Source of the DNA: Pseudomonadota bacterium
GTDB lineage: Bacteria; Pseudomonadota; Gammaproteobacteria; Steroidobacterales; Steroidobacteraceae
Direction: 5' to 3'
Assembly (NCBI GenBank): GCA_025357635.1
Contig: JANXOV010000150.1
Span: 1-55,264 of the forward strand
DNA: 55,264 nucleotides
In this document: positions 8,970 to 20,743 of the stretch, piece by piece
How the letters are laid out: the number at the start of each line of letters is the position of its first letter
Position numbering within the stretch: the stretch's first letter is position 1
Position numbers and translations under genes: made by a program
Notes under the pieces: model-generated
Databases searched by the model: none
Seen by the model: only the letters and a program-made list of their open reading frames with translations
What the model was told of the DNA's origin: nothing

Positions 8970-9650
8970 CTACAGACGATCCTTCGCCAGTTGCATGATC
9001 CGCGCAACCACTGCGTCTATCGTCATTCCAGTCGAATCCAGAACCACCGCGTCGGCGCTGGCACGAAGCGGGGACACTGCGCGCGACGCATCGCGACGGT
9101 CGCGCTCGGCTATGTCCTCGGAAAGGCGGGGAAGGCTAGCAGGAAGTCCCTTTTCTTTCAACTGCTTATAGCGCCTGAGCGCGCGTTCTCCGGGCTCCGC
9201 TATCAGAAAAATCTTCAGTTGCGCCTGCGGGAAAACCACGGTCCCCATGTCGCGCCCGTCGGCGACCAGACCCGGCGCGGCCACAAAGCGCCGCTGCCGC
9301 TCCAAGAGCGCCTCTCGCACCGGTAAAAGGACTGCCACCCGGGAGGCATCATTGCCGGCCTCCTCGGTCCTGATGGCGTTGGAAACGTCCTGGCCATCCA
9401 GCCAGATCTGCTCCCCGCCCGCGGGGTTGGCCCCGAATCGGATATCCAGGCCGGTGGCCAACGCGGCAAGACCCTGCCCGTCTCCCAGGTCCACGCCGGC
9501 CTTGCGCCCCGCCAGGGCCACCAGCCGATACAGCGCGCCGCTATCGAGCAGCGCCCAACCCAGTGTATGCGCCACGGCGCGGCTGACAGTGCCCTTGCCA
9601 GACCCGGAAGGCCCGTCGATCGTAATGATGGGGGCATTGGTACGGGTCAT
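8970..9650 (-). CDS. cmk: Cytidylate kinase
   Basis: A 226-residue nucleoside monophosphate kinase phosphorylating CMP and dCMP with ATP. The P-loop GPSGSGKGT is at the N-terminus, with LLDSGALYR and [12 protein letters not shown] as in bacterial CMP kinases and a C-terminal [13 protein letters not shown] lid segment. ATG 9650 lies 10 bases after the aroA stop; a GTG at 9671 would overlap aroA and add seven residues unlike the family. It is in the aroA-cmk-rpsA order found widely in Proteobacteria. Confidence 0.96.
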   Translation of the reverse strand: MTRTNAPIITIDGPSGSGKGTVSRAVAHTLGWALLDSGALYRLVALAGRKAGVDLGDGQGLAALATGLDIRFGANPAGGEQIWLDGQDVSNAIRTEEAGNDASRVAVLLPVREALLERQRRFVAAPGLVADGRDMGTVVFPQAQLKIFLIAEPGERALRRYKQLKEKGLPASLPRLSEDIAERDRRDASRAVSPLRASADAVVLDSTGMTIDAVVARIMQLAKDRL

Positions 9651-9660
9651 ACGGGCGTGC

Positions 9661-10974
9661 TCAGGACTCACTCAGGTCAAGCCCAGCCGACCGTGCCAAT
9701 GGGACGAACCCTGGAAACGAGGTGGCAACATTGGCCACGTCTTGAATGCGAATCGGTTCGGCAGCGCGCAGGCTGGCCAGGGCGAATGACATGGCGATAC
9801 GGTGGTCACCGTGACTGTCGATGACGCCACCGAGAAAGGCCGGCCCAGCCTGGCGGCCCAGTATCCGCATCCCGTCCGCGAAGACCTCGTGCTCCACTCC
9901 CAAGGCCTGAAGGCCCTCGGCCATGACGGCAATGCGATCGCTTTCTTTCACGCGCAGCTCCTGCGCTCCGCTGACCCAGGTTTCCCCGTTGGCGCAGGCG
10001 GCGGCAATGAACAGCGCCGGAAACTCATCGATTGCCAGCGGCACAAGGGCAGGCGGAACGCGGATGCCCTGCAGTTGCGAACGCCGCACCAGCAGATCGG
10101 CGACCGGCTCGGAACCTGCGCTGCGCGGGTTTTGCGTTTGAATCTGAGCACCCATGCTGCGCAGAATCTCCATCAGGCCGGTGCGCGTGGGATTCAATCC
10201 GACATTCTGGATGAGCAGCCCTTCGGGTCCTGCCCCGATGAGGCCGGCGATGATGAAGAACGCCGCGGATGAAAAGTCCCCTGGCACGCGCATCTGCTGG
10301 CTGTGGAGGCGATCCGGCGGTTGCAGCTCGACCCGCAGCGGCGATTGCCGCAGCCGCACACCCATGGCCTGAAGCATGCGCTCACTGTGGTCGCGCGAGA
10401 TGGCGGGTTCGATGATGGTGGTTGGCGAGTCGGCAAACAGGCCCGCCAGCAGCAGGGCCGACTTCACCTGTGCGCTGGCCACCGGCATCGCATACTCAAT
10501 GCCGTGCAGCGCGCGCACGCTGCGAATCTGGACCGGTGGCGTGCCCCCGGTGGTCTGCACATCCGCACCCATCAACCGCAACGGTTTGGCCACCCGCTCC
10601 ATCGGCCGTTTGCTCAGACTGACATCGCCGATCAGCCGCGAATCGAAGGACTGACCCGCCAGGAGTCCGGTGAACAGGCGCATCGCAGTTCCCGCGTTGC
10701 CCATATCCAGCGCATCCACGGCCCCTTTCAGCCCGCGCAGGCCCACGCCTTTCACAATCACCTGATCGGGCTGCGGCTGCCGTACCTCGACACCCAGCGC
10801 ACGCATCGCGCGCATGCTGGCCAGGCAGTCTTCGCTGGGCAGAAAGCCGTTGATCTCACTGGTTCCATCGCACAGGCTCAACAGCATGACCGAGCGATGA
10901 GAGATGGATTTATCGCCCGGCACAGTGATCGCGCCCGACACTTGCGAGGCTGGAAGAGCGAAGTAATGGCGCAC
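9661..10974 (-). CDS. aroA: 3-phosphoshikimate 1-carboxyvinyltransferase (EPSP synthase)
   Basis: A 437-residue enzyme joining shikimate 3-phosphate and phosphoenolpyruvate on the way to chorismate. Motifs: PGDKSISHR (19-27), GNAGTAMR with Gly at the phosphoenolpyruvate-site position, SLSKRPMERV, the catalytic-region sequence PLAIDEFPAL, and ELRVKESDRI. The overall pattern resembles the Bacillus/Pseudomonas-type enzyme rather than the enteric one. Translation starts at GTG 10974, 11 bases after the pheA stop. It lies directly below pheA, so the two branches of aromatic synthesis are cotranscribed. Confidence 0.96.
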   Translation of the reverse strand: MRHYFALPASQVSGAITVPGDKSISHRSVMLLSLCDGTSEINGFLPSEDCLASMRAMRALGVEVRQPQPDQVIVKGVGLRGLKGAVDALDMGNAGTAMRLFTGLLAGQSFDSRLIGDVSLSKRPMERVAKPLRLMGADVQTTGGTPPVQIRSVRALHGIEYAMPVASAQVKSALLLAGLFADSPTTIIEPAISRDHSERMLQAMGVRLRQSPLRVELQPPDRLHSQQMRVPGDFSSAAFFIIAGLIGAGPEGLLIQNVGLNPTRTGLMEILRSMGAQIQTQNPRSAGSEPVADLLVRRSQLQGIRVPPALVPLAIDEFPALFIAAACANGETWVSGAQELRVKESDRIAVMAEGLQALGVEHEVFADGMRILGRQAGPAFLGGVIDSHGDHRIAMSFALASLRAAEPIRIQDVANVATSFPGFVPLARSAGLDLSES

Positions 10975-10985
10975 GCGCTGTGCCG

Positions 10986-12131
10986 TCAGAGAACGGCTTT
11001 GGGATAGGAACCCAAGACCTTGTACAAGGAGGCGACCGCTTCGACATCAGCCAGCGCCGCGGCAACCGGCGCTTCAGAGACATGCCCCTCGATATCGAGA
11101 AAAAAAACATAGTCCCACTTGCGCTTGCGCGAGGGCCGGGACTCAATGCGCGTCATGTTGACTTTGTGTTTCGCCAATGGCTGAAGCAAGCGGAACAGCG
11201 CGCCCGCATCGTCAGTGCCGCGGGTGGAGACCAGCAGAGTGGTCTTATCAGCGCCGCTGCCGGCAAACAGTTTGCGGCCGATGACGAGGAATCGCGTGCT
11301 GTTGTCGTCACGGTCTTCGATCTCCTTGGCGAGCACCGTCAACGCGTAGAGTTGCGCGGCAGACTCACCTGCAATGGCCGCCGTGCCGCGCTCGTCGCGA
11401 GCCCGGCGGGCACCTTCGGCATTGCTCGACACCGGCACGCGTTCGATGTCCGGCAAGTGTTCATCCAGCCAGCCCCGGCATTGGGCCAGGGCCTGCGGAT
11501 GAGCGCAGATCCTTTTTACGGTGCCGAGGTCGTTGGTCCGCGCCATGAAAAAGTGATGGATGCGCAGCTCGATCTCGCCGCAAATTTTCAGCGGCGAATT
11601 CAAGAATAGATCCAGCGTGTGGTTGATCGTTCCCTCGGTGGAGTTCTCGATCGGCACCACGCCAAAGTCGGCCACGCCGCCCTCGACCTCGTGAAACACC
11701 TCGCCGATCGCCGGCAACGGCAGGGCGCGCACGGAGTGCCCGAACTGCTTGAACACCGCCGCCTGCGTGAAGGTGCCTTCAGGACCCAGAAACGCCACTT
11801 TCAGCGGCTCCTGCTGGGCGAGGCAGGCCGACATGATCTCGCGGAACAGGCGCACGATTTCCTCGTTGCGCAGCGGACCCTGGTTGCGCTGGATGGCCTT
11901 GCGCAGCACGTCGGCTTCCCGCTCGGGCCGGTAGTAGTCAACGGTCTTGCCCGACGCCGCCTTGGAGATGCCGACCTGCTGTGCCAGGCGGGCGCGCTCG
12001 TTAATCATCCCATGAATTCGCGCGTCGATCTGATCGATACGCTCGCGGATCGCGTTCAGGTCGATCGGCGCAGGCGCCGCAACGCGCGCAGCGCGAAGGG
12101 TCTTTTTGGGCTTTGATTTTCGCGCCGGCAT
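10986..12131 (-). CDS. pheA: Bifunctional chorismate mutase / prephenate dehydratase (P-protein)
   Basis: A 381-residue enzyme converting chorismate to prephenate and then phenylpyruvate for phenylalanine. An Arg/Lys/Ala-rich N-terminal tail of about 20 residues precedes the AroQ mutase domain (IRERIDQIDARIHGMINERA). The dehydratase domain starts KVAFLGPEGTFTQAA and contains the signature DDNSTRFLVIG. A C-terminal ACT domain with the phenylalanine-binding ESRPSRKRKWDY segment follows, so feedback control is expected. ATG 12131 is 17 bases after the serA stop, with GAGAG upstream. Confidence 0.96.
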   Translation of the reverse strand: MPARKSKPKKTLRAARVAAPAPIDLNAIRERIDQIDARIHGMINERARLAQQVGISKAASGKTVDYYRPEREADVLRKAIQRNQGPLRNEEIVRLFREIMSACLAQQEPLKVAFLGPEGTFTQAAVFKQFGHSVRALPLPAIGEVFHEVEGGVADFGVVPIENSTEGTINHTLDLFLNSPLKICGEIELRIHHFFMARTNDLGTVKRICAHPQALAQCRGWLDEHLPDIERVPVSSNAEGARRARDERGTAAIAGESAAQLYALTVLAKEIEDRDDNSTRFLVIGRKLFAGSGADKTTLLVSTRGTDDAGALFRLLQPLAKHKVNMTRIESRPSRKRKWDYVFFLDIEGHVSEAPVAAALADVEAVASLYKVLGSYPKAVL

Positions 12132-12147
12132 GGTTCGGACTCTCAAG

Positions 12148-13317
12148 TTAGATGAGGCGGGCTTTGAGCACGCCGGGAATGGCGCGGATTTTTTCCATGA
12201 CCGGCCGCGCGACTTCACCGTCGACGTCGATCAGCGTGTAGGCAACCTCACCTCGCGACTTGTTGAGCAGGTCGGCGATATTGAGCCTGGCCTCGGCCAG
12301 ACAGGTGGAAATCTGTCCGACCATGTTCGGCACGTTGTCGTTGGCGATGGCGATGCGACTGGCTCCCGGGATGCGCAACAGCACGCTCTCTGGAAAATTC
12401 ACCGAATTGCGAATGTCGCCGGTCTCCAGATAATCGCGGATCGCATCCGCCACCATCACGGCGCAATTCTCCTCGGCTTCATGGGTTGAGGCGCCAAGAT
12501 GCGGCAGCGTGATGACCTTCGGATGATCCTTGAGTCTGGCGCTCGGAAAGTCGCACACATAGGACGCGAGCCGGCCTTCGTCCAGCGAAGCCAGCACAGC
12601 GCTGTCATCGACGATCGACGCGCGCGAGAAATTCAAGATCACCCCGCCCTTTTGCATCAGGCGGATGCGCGACTCGTTCACCAACCCGCGAGTCTTGTCG
12701 TTCAGAGGCACGTGCACGGAAATCAGTTGCGAGCGGGCGAATAGATCGTCCAAGGAAACAGCCTGTTCCACGGCCGACGACAACTGCCAGGCGCGCTGCA
12801 CGGTGATCAACGGATCATAGCCGAGGACTTTCATTCCCAGGCTCAGCGCCGTATTGGCGACTTCGACGCCGATTGCGCCGAGCCCCACCACGCCCAGAGT
12901 ACGTCCCGGAAGTTCGAAGCCGACAAAGCTCTTCTTGCCTTTTTCCGCAGCCTCTTCGATGGTGTGATCGTCGCCCTTCAATCCGCGCACGAAGGACCAT
13001 GCCTGGCAGATGTTGCGCGCCGCGAGAAACATGCCCGCGATCACCAGTTCCTTGACCGCATTGGCGTTGGCGCCGGGAGCGTTAAACACCGGGATGCCGC
13101 GCTTGCTCATGGCCGCGACGGGAATATTGTTGGTGCCCGCACCGGCGCGGCCGATGGCCTGCACCGATTCGGCAATGACCATGGAATGCAGATCTGCCGA
13201 GCGGACAATGATCGCATCGGGCGATCCGATTTCGGAGGCCACCTCGAATCGATCGCGAGGCAGCCGTTCCAGGCCCTTGACCGAGATGCTGTTGATTGTC
13301 AGTACCTTGAAACTCAT
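12148..13317 (-). CDS. serA: D-3-phosphoglycerate dehydrogenase
   Basis: A 389-residue NAD-dependent dehydrogenase oxidising 3-phosphoglycerate to 3-phosphohydroxypyruvate, the first step of serine synthesis. The nucleotide-binding motif is VVGLGAIGVEVA; the catalytic Arg lies in NFSRASIVDD, the Glu in HEAEEN and the His in LPHLGAS. An ACT domain follows (about 320-389, NMVGQISTCLAEARLNIADL), so serine feedback is likely. It is the short ACT-containing form rather than the long intervening-domain form. It sits between serC and pheA and shares a transcript with serC, the next enzyme in its pathway. Confidence 0.93.
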   Translation of the reverse strand: MSFKVLTINSISVKGLERLPRDRFEVASEIGSPDAIIVRSADLHSMVIAESVQAIGRAGAGTNNIPVAAMSKRGIPVFNAPGANANAVKELVIAGMFLAARNICQAWSFVRGLKGDDHTIEEAAEKGKKSFVGFELPGRTLGVVGLGAIGVEVANTALSLGMKVLGYDPLITVQRAWQLSSAVEQAVSLDDLFARSQLISVHVPLNDKTRGLVNESRIRLMQKGGVILNFSRASIVDDSAVLASLDEGRLASYVCDFPSARLKDHPKVITLPHLGASTHEAEENCAVMVADAIRDYLETGDIRNSVNFPESVLLRIPGASRIAIANDNVPNMVGQISTCLAEARLNIADLLNKSRGEVAYTLIDVDGEVARPVMEKIRAIPGVLKARLI

Positions 13318-13332
13318 ATCCGCTGCGCCGCC

Positions 13333-14409
13333 TTAAACATTGGTCCGTTCAAATTCTTTCATGTACGAAATCAAGGCATCGATGCCCGCGGACGGCATCG
13401 CGTTATAGATGCTGGCACGCATGCCGCCGACGGAACGATGACCTTCCAGATTCGTCAACCCGGCCTTGGCAGCGCCTTGCAGGAACGCTTTCTCCAGATC
13501 GGGTTTTGCCAGCGTGAACGGCACATTCATCCAGGACCGCGATTGCTTCTCCACTGGATTCGCATAAAAAGTCGATGCGTCGATGGCGGCATAGAGTTTT
13601 TTGGCCTTGAGCCGGTTGCGATCGCCGATCGCGGCCAGTCCGCCCTGTCGTTTCAGCCACTGAAACACCAGACCGGCCATGTACCAGCTGAAAGTCGGCG
13701 GTGTGTTGAGCATGGAGTTGTCATCGGCCATGGCCTTGTAGTCGAACACGGAGGGCGTGCCCGGCCGGGCCTTGCCGATGAGGTCATCGCGCACGATCAC
13801 CACCACGAGTCCGGACGGGCCGATATTTTTCTGCGCCCCGGCGTAGATGAGTCCGAACTTCGACACGTCGATGGGGCGCGACAAAATGGTGGAGGAAAAA
13901 TCCGCCACCAGCGGCACGCCGCCCGTTTGGGGCACGTAGTTGAACTCGACCCCGCCAATGGTTTCATTGGGCGTGTAATGGACGTACGCCGCGCCATCCG
14001 TGAACTGCAAAGCCGACTGCACAGGCACGGTTGAATAGTTTGCGCCTGCATCTGCGGCAACGTTTGCCTTGCAGTACCGCCTGGCTTCCCCGACGGCTTT
14101 TTTCGACCATTGGCCCGTGATCAGGTAATCGGCGCTGGACTCGGGCCGCGCCAGATTCATGGGGATGAAGGCGAACTGCCCGGTTGCGCCACCCTGGAGA
14201 AATAAAATCTTATAGTTGCCGGGAACCGCCAGAAGCTCGCGCAGGTCGTGATGCGCCTGCTCAGCCGCCGCCACGAAAGCCTTGCTTCGGTGGCTGACTT
14301 CCATGACGGACATGCCGCTGCCGTTCCAATCGATCAATTCGTTGCGGGCCTGCTCCAATACTTCCAGCGGCAAGGCTGCGGGCCCTGCCGCGAAATTAAA
14401 AACGCGCAT
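13333..14409 (-). CDS. serC: Phosphoserine aminotransferase
   Basis: A 358-residue class V PLP-dependent aminotransferase making 3-phosphoserine from 3-phosphohydroxypyruvate and glutamate; it also serves pyridoxal phosphate synthesis. The N-terminus RVFNFAAGPAALP is diagnostic. The PLP lysine is in YAGAQKNIGPSG, HRSKAF binds the phosphate region, and FLQGGATGQFA is conserved. ATG 14409 fits the family N-terminus. The 15-base gap to serA and shared direction indicate cotranscription. Confidence 0.96.
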   Translation of the reverse strand: MRVFNFAAGPAALPLEVLEQARNELIDWNGSGMSVMEVSHRSKAFVAAAEQAHHDLRELLAVPGNYKILFLQGGATGQFAFIPMNLARPESSADYLITGQWSKKAVGEARRYCKANVAADAGANYSTVPVQSALQFTDGAAYVHYTPNETIGGVEFNYVPQTGGVPLVADFSSTILSRPIDVSKFGLIYAGAQKNIGPSGLVVVIVRDDLIGKARPGTPSVFDYKAMADDNSMLNTPPTFSWYMAGLVFQWLKRQGGLAAIGDRNRLKAKKLYAAIDASTFYANPVEKQSRSWMNVPFTLAKPDLEKAFLQGAAKAGLTNLEGHRSVGGMRASIYNAMPSAGIDALISYMKEFERTNV

Positions 14410-14448
14410 GTACCATCCGAATCGCCAGTAAAAGGAGACCTGAGTTTA

Positions 14449-17040
<2,592 letters not shown>

Positions 17041-17122
17041 GAGCGAGAGTCCGGTGAGCCTACGGGAGGCCGTTAGTAAATGGGGTTAAGGGAGACGAAA
17101 CGATGCATCATCATGGGTGCAA

Positions 17123-17131
17123 ATTCTACCA
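17123..17131 (-). promoter_or_regulatory. Probable gyrA promoter (extended -10)
   Basis: On the minus strand TGGTAGAAT provides a TG-n extension and a -10 hexamer TAGAAT (17128-17123). No convincing -35 is visible at standard spacing, as is common for extended -10 promoters. It would give a leader of about 75 bases. Confidence 0.45.
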
Positions 17132-17202
17132 CAGCATCGCCTCGGACGCCCCAAAAACGGGCCCCTTATCCGACCAGAGCTGATCGCTGTGAGCGCGAGC
17201 GA

Positions 17203-17208
17203 TATACT
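17203..17208 (+). promoter_or_regulatory. Probable mtaD -10 element, start-proximal
   Basis: TATACT ends eight bases before the mtaD ATG, with CTGATC (17180-17185) a weak -35 at 17-bp spacing. Initiation would fall at about 17215-17216, at or next to the start codon. No Shine-Dalgarno is present, so a leaderless mRNA is plausible. Confidence 0.4.
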
Positions 17209-17215
17209 GCGCCCT

Positions 17216-18538
17216 ATGCCGCAATCAACCGCCGACTGGGTCATCGAGGCCCGCTGGATTTTGCCCATGACCGACGCGGGTCAGGTCCTGGAGGACCATT
17301 CGCTGATCATGGGCAACGGACGCATCCTGGGGGTGCTGCCGCAGTCGACGGCGAGGTCCCGGTATCCCCAGACGCCGATCCTGCAAAGACCCCATCACGC
17401 ACTGCTGCCGGGACTCATCAACGCGCACACGCATGCTGCGATGTCCTTGTTTCGCGGTTTCGCCGACGGTCTGCCCTTGATGCAATGGCTCACGCAGGAG
17501 ATATGGCCGATGGAGCGCCGATTCGTCACTGCGCAGTTCGCGCGCGACGGCGTGCTGCTGTCCGTCGCAGAGATGCTGCGGGCCGGCATCACCTGCTTCG
17601 GCGACATGTACTTTTTCCCCGATCAAACTGCCAAAGCCGCCGCCGAGCAGGGCATTCGCGCGGTCGTCGGCATGCCGGTGGCGGATTTCAAGAGTCCCTG
17701 GGCGCAATCGCCCGAGGAGTATCTGAGCAAGGCATTGAGTGTCCGGGACGAATACAGGGGCCATCCATGGATCACAACGGCATTTGCTCCGCATGCGCCC
17801 TATACGGTCGCCGATGAGACCTTCGTGCGAATCCGCACGCTGGCCGACGAACTCGACAGCCCCGTCATGATTCATCTGCACGAATCCGCGCACGAAGTCA
17901 GCGAATCCTTGCGCACACATGGCGTGCGGCCCATCGAAAGGCTGGAGCGACTGGGCATGCTGAACCCTTCGATGAACGCCGTGCACATGGTGCATGTGAG
18001 CCCTTCGGACATCGAACTGGCGCAGCGCAGCGGCATCTCGGTCACTGTGTGTCCCGAATCCAATCTCAAGCTCGGCAATGGTGCCCCGCCTGTCTCGCAG
18101 TGGCGGCAATCGCAGGTGCCGGTGGGTGTGGGGACGGATGGCGCCGCCTCCAACAACGATCAGGATCTGTGGCCGGAGATTAAACTGGCGGCGCTGTTGT
18201 CCCGCGCCAGCAGCGACTCAGCGCCGACGGTGAGCGCATGGGATGCGCTCGCCATGGCGACCCGCGGCGGGGCGGCCGCATTGGGATTGAGCGATCAAAT
18301 CGGCACACTCGAGCCTGGCAAGTGGGCTGACCTGTGTTGCGTGAACTTTGATCACCCGGCGATGCAGCCGGTGTATGACCCCTGCTCGCAGCTGGTGTAC
18401 TGCGCCGGCCGCGATCTGGTGAGCGATGTGTGGGTTGCGGGGCGGCATCTGCTGAGCGATTCGCGGCTGACCCGGCTCGATTGGGCCGATGTGCGCGACC
18501 GCGCGCAAGGCTGGGCTTTGCGCATGCGGCGGCGATGA
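17216..18538 (+). CDS. mtaD: Methylthioadenosine/S-adenosylhomocysteine deaminase (TRZ/ATZ amidohydrolase)
   Basis: A 440-residue metal-dependent amidohydrolase that deaminates 5'-methylthioadenosine and related adenosines. Metal ligands are visible in NAHTHAAMSLFRG (HxH), HLHESAHE and GTDGAASNND. The order mtaD-ubiG-mupP-yciK next to gyrA matches Pseudomonas, where the orthologue is a methylthioadenosine deaminase; that naming rests on family and context. ATG 17216 (MPQSTADW) has no Shine-Dalgarno and is close to a -10 element. The frame is open upstream but would cross the promoter region. Confidence 0.88.
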   Translation: MPQSTADWVIEARWILPMTDAGQVLEDHSLIMGNGRILGVLPQSTARSRYPQTPILQRPHHALLPGLINAHTHAAMSLFRGFADGLPLMQWLTQEIWPMERRFVTAQFARDGVLLSVAEMLRAGITCFGDMYFFPDQTAKAAAEQGIRAVVGMPVADFKSPWAQSPEEYLSKALSVRDEYRGHPWITTAFAPHAPYTVADETFVRIRTLADELDSPVMIHLHESAHEVSESLRTHGVRPIERLERLGMLNPSMNAVHMVHVSPSDIELAQRSGISVTVCPESNLKLGNGAPPVSQWRQSQVPVGVGTDGAASNNDQDLWPEIKLAALLSRASSDSAPTVSAWDALAMATRGGAAALGLSDQIGTLEPGKWADLCCVNFDHPAMQPVYDPCSQLVYCAGRDLVSDVWVAGRHLLSDSRLTRLDWADVRDRAQGWALRMRRR

Positions 18539-18582
18539 TAAACTCGGCGCCAGTTCAAACCTCTGGAAGGAACCGCAACAGC

Positions 18583-19287
18583 ATGTCCGCGAATGTCGAT
18601 GCCGCAGAATTGGCGAAGTTCAACTCGCAGGCGCAAAGCTGGTGGGATCCGCGCGGTTCATTCCGCCCGCTGCACGATCTGAATCCGCTGCGATTGGCTT
18701 ATATCGCAACCGGCACCAGAATGGTCGGCCAGGAAGCCCTCGACGTGGGTTGCGGCGGCGGGATTTTGTCAGAAGGGCTGCACAATGCAGGCGCACGGGT
18801 GACCGGCATCGATCTGGCGAGCGATGCACTCGACGTCGCCAAGTTGCACGCGCTTGAATCGGCGTTGCGCATCGACTACCGCCTGGTCAGCGTGGAAGAT
18901 CTCGCCGCCGATCGGCCGGCCGGCTTCGATCTGGTCACGTGCATGGAAATGCTCGAGCATGTTCCGGACCCTGCGCTGTCGCTGGCCGCCATGAGCAAAC
19001 TGGTCAGGCCGGGAGGATCAGTGTTCGTCTCGACCTTGAACCGCAGTCTCAAGGCATTCGCGCTGGCAATCGTGGGCGCGGAGTATCTGCTGCGCATGCT
19101 GCCCCGCGGCACCCATGACTATCGCAAGTTCATCCGCCCATCCGAGCTTGCCCGCTGGGCGCGGCACACCGGACTGGAGCTGGTGGATATGACCGGCGTC
19201 ACCTACAACCCGCTCACGCAGTCCTTCCGTCTTTCCGAGGACACCAGCGTCAACTACATCGCCCACTTCCAACGCAATGAGCCTTGA
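18583..19287 (+). CDS. ubiG: Ubiquinone biosynthesis O-methyltransferase
   Basis: A 234-residue S-adenosylmethionine-dependent methyltransferase carrying out both O-methylations of ubiquinone synthesis. The N-terminus AKFNSQAQSWWDPRG with FRPLHDLNPLR is the UbiG signature. Motif I is DVGCGGGILSEGL and the catalytic region contains CMEMLEHVPDP. HDYRKFIRPSEL is conserved near the C-terminus. ATG 18583 follows GGAAGGAA at a long spacing. Its last 11 bases overlap mupP, indicating translational coupling. Confidence 0.95.
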   Translation: MSANVDAAELAKFNSQAQSWWDPRGSFRPLHDLNPLRLAYIATGTRMVGQEALDVGCGGGILSEGLHNAGARVTGIDLASDALDVAKLHALESALRIDYRLVSVEDLAADRPAGFDLVTCMEMLEHVPDPALSLAAMSKLVRPGGSVFVSTLNRSLKAFALAIVGAEYLLRMLPRGTHDYRKFIRPSELARWARHTGLELVDMTGVTYNPLTQSFRLSEDTSVNYIAHFQRNEP

Positions 19288-19960
19288 GCCGCGATTGCCG
19301 CTGCAGGCCGTACTGTTCGACCTGGACGGCACGTTGCTCGACACGGCACCGGACATGATCGGTGCGTTGAACCGCTTGCGCAGCGAGCATGGACGCGACC
19401 CCCTTCCCTACGATTCATTGCGCTGCAGCGTCAGCCATGGCTCCGCTCGCCTGGTGCGGCTCGGCTTTGCCGATGCCGCCGAGTCGGAGTTGCCGGCACT
19501 TCAGCAGCGCTTCCTGGAAATCTACCGCGTCCACCTGAGCGGCGGCACGCAACTGTTCGCCGGCATGGACCCTGTGCTGCGCGAATTGAGCCGGTTGCGG
19601 CTCGCTGTCGCGATCGTCACCAACAAGCCCGGCTGGCTGACGGCGCCGCTCCTGACGCAGCTGCAATTGGACGGCCGTTTTGCGTGCGTGGTCAGCGGCG
19701 ACACCCTGCCCGAACGTAAACCGCACCCCCTGCCCTTGCTGCATGCCGCCCGGGTGGCCGGTGTTGAGCCAGGCCGCTGCGTGTATGTCGGCGACGCCGA
19801 GCGCGACATTCAAGCCGCACGCGGCGCGGGAATGACTGCGCTGATCGCCGGCTACGGCTACATCGGCGCGCAGGAGCCGATCGAGGCGTGGCACGCCGAC
19901 GGAACGCTTGCATCTCCAGCGCATTTGCTTCCCTGGCTGCGCGCGAACGGGCAGTTATGA
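19277..19960 (+). CDS. mupP: N-acetylmuramic acid 6-phosphate phosphatase (HAD family)
   Basis: A 227-residue haloacid dehalogenase-like phosphatase with nucleophile motif FDLDGTLLDTAPD (about 14-26), motif II IVTNKP and motif III/IV YVGDAERDIQAA. Similar to phosphoglycolate phosphatase, but placement between ubiG and yciK matches Pseudomonas MupP, which dephosphorylates MurNAc 6-phosphate in cell-wall recycling. The specific substrate is inferred from that synteny. It overlaps ubiG by 11 bp and yciK by 4 bp (ATGA). Confidence 0.85.
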   Translation: MSLEPRLPLQAVLFDLDGTLLDTAPDMIGALNRLRSEHGRDPLPYDSLRCSVSHGSARLVRLGFADAAESELPALQQRFLEIYRVHLSGGTQLFAGMDPVLRELSRLRLAVAIVTNKPGWLTAPLLTQLQLDGRFACVVSGDTLPERKPHPLPLLHAARVAGVEPGRCVYVGDAERDIQAARGAGMTALIAGYGYIGAQEPIEAWHADGTLASPAHLLPWLRANGQL

Positions 19961-20706
19961 GCGACCCGAAAAACTATTCGGCACCGCCGGATCTATTGCG
20001 CGACAAGGTCGTGCTGATCACCGGCGCAGGCGGCGGGCTGGGCCGGGCGTTGGCCCTGCAGGCAGCGCGGGCCGGCGCACAAGTCATCCTCAGTGGACGA
20101 CAGAAACTCAAGCTCGAACGGGTCTACGATGAAATCGAAGCGGCCGGCGGACCCACGCCGGCGCTTGCGCCGCTGGATCTCACCACGGCAACGGCGGTGC
20201 AATACGACCAGCTGGCCGAGGTCATCGACGGTGAGTTTGGCCGACTCGATGGCCTCGTCCACGCCGCCGCCCTGCTCGGCGACCGCACACCCATTGATCA
20301 ATACGACGTGCCAACCTGGTGCAAGGTGCTGCACGTCAATCTGACTGCGCCGTTCATTCTTACGCAAGTCCTGCTGCCGGCGCTGCGCAAGTCCACCGCA
20401 GCGTCGGTTATTTTCGTAAGCAGCAGCGTGGCCCGAAAAGCCAAGGCCTACTGGGGCGCCTATGCCATATCCAAGGCGGGCCTGGAAGCATTGAGCGCAA
20501 TGCTCGCCGTCGAGGTCGACAATCAACCCAATCTGCGGATCAATACCGTGAATCCCGGCGCAATCCGCACGGCCATGCGCGCAGCCGCCTATCCTGCTGA
20601 GAAGCCGGAATCGGTGCGCACGCCGGACAGCGTCACGGGGACATTCCTGTATCTGCTGGGCCGGGAGAGTCATTCAGAGAGCGGGCGGCATTTCGACGCG
20701 CAATAA
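19957..20706 (+). CDS. yciK: YciK-family short-chain dehydrogenase
   Basis: A 249-residue oxidoreductase with Rossmann motif TGAGGGLGRALAL, the NAAG-equivalent VHAAALLGDR and the catalytic Ser-Tyr-Lys set (FVSSSVARKAK, then YAISKAG). Length and the conserved RTAMRAAAYP segment match YciK, whose physiological substrate is unknown. ATG 19957 overlaps the mupP stop (ATGA). The operon ends here; the next gene is convergent and no terminator hairpin is evident in the 37-bp gap. Confidence 0.9.
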   Translation: MSDPKNYSAPPDLLRDKVVLITGAGGGLGRALALQAARAGAQVILSGRQKLKLERVYDEIEAAGGPTPALAPLDLTTATAVQYDQLAEVIDGEFGRLDGLVHAAALLGDRTPIDQYDVPTWCKVLHVNLTAPFILTQVLLPALRKSTAASVIFVSSSVARKAKAYWGAYAISKAGLEALSAMLAVEVDNQPNLRINTVNPGAIRTAMRAAAYPAEKPESVRTPDSVTGTFLYLLGRESHSESGRHFDAQ

Positions 20707-20743
20707 CTTCACTCATCAACGATCCATCCCGCTGAATCCGCGC

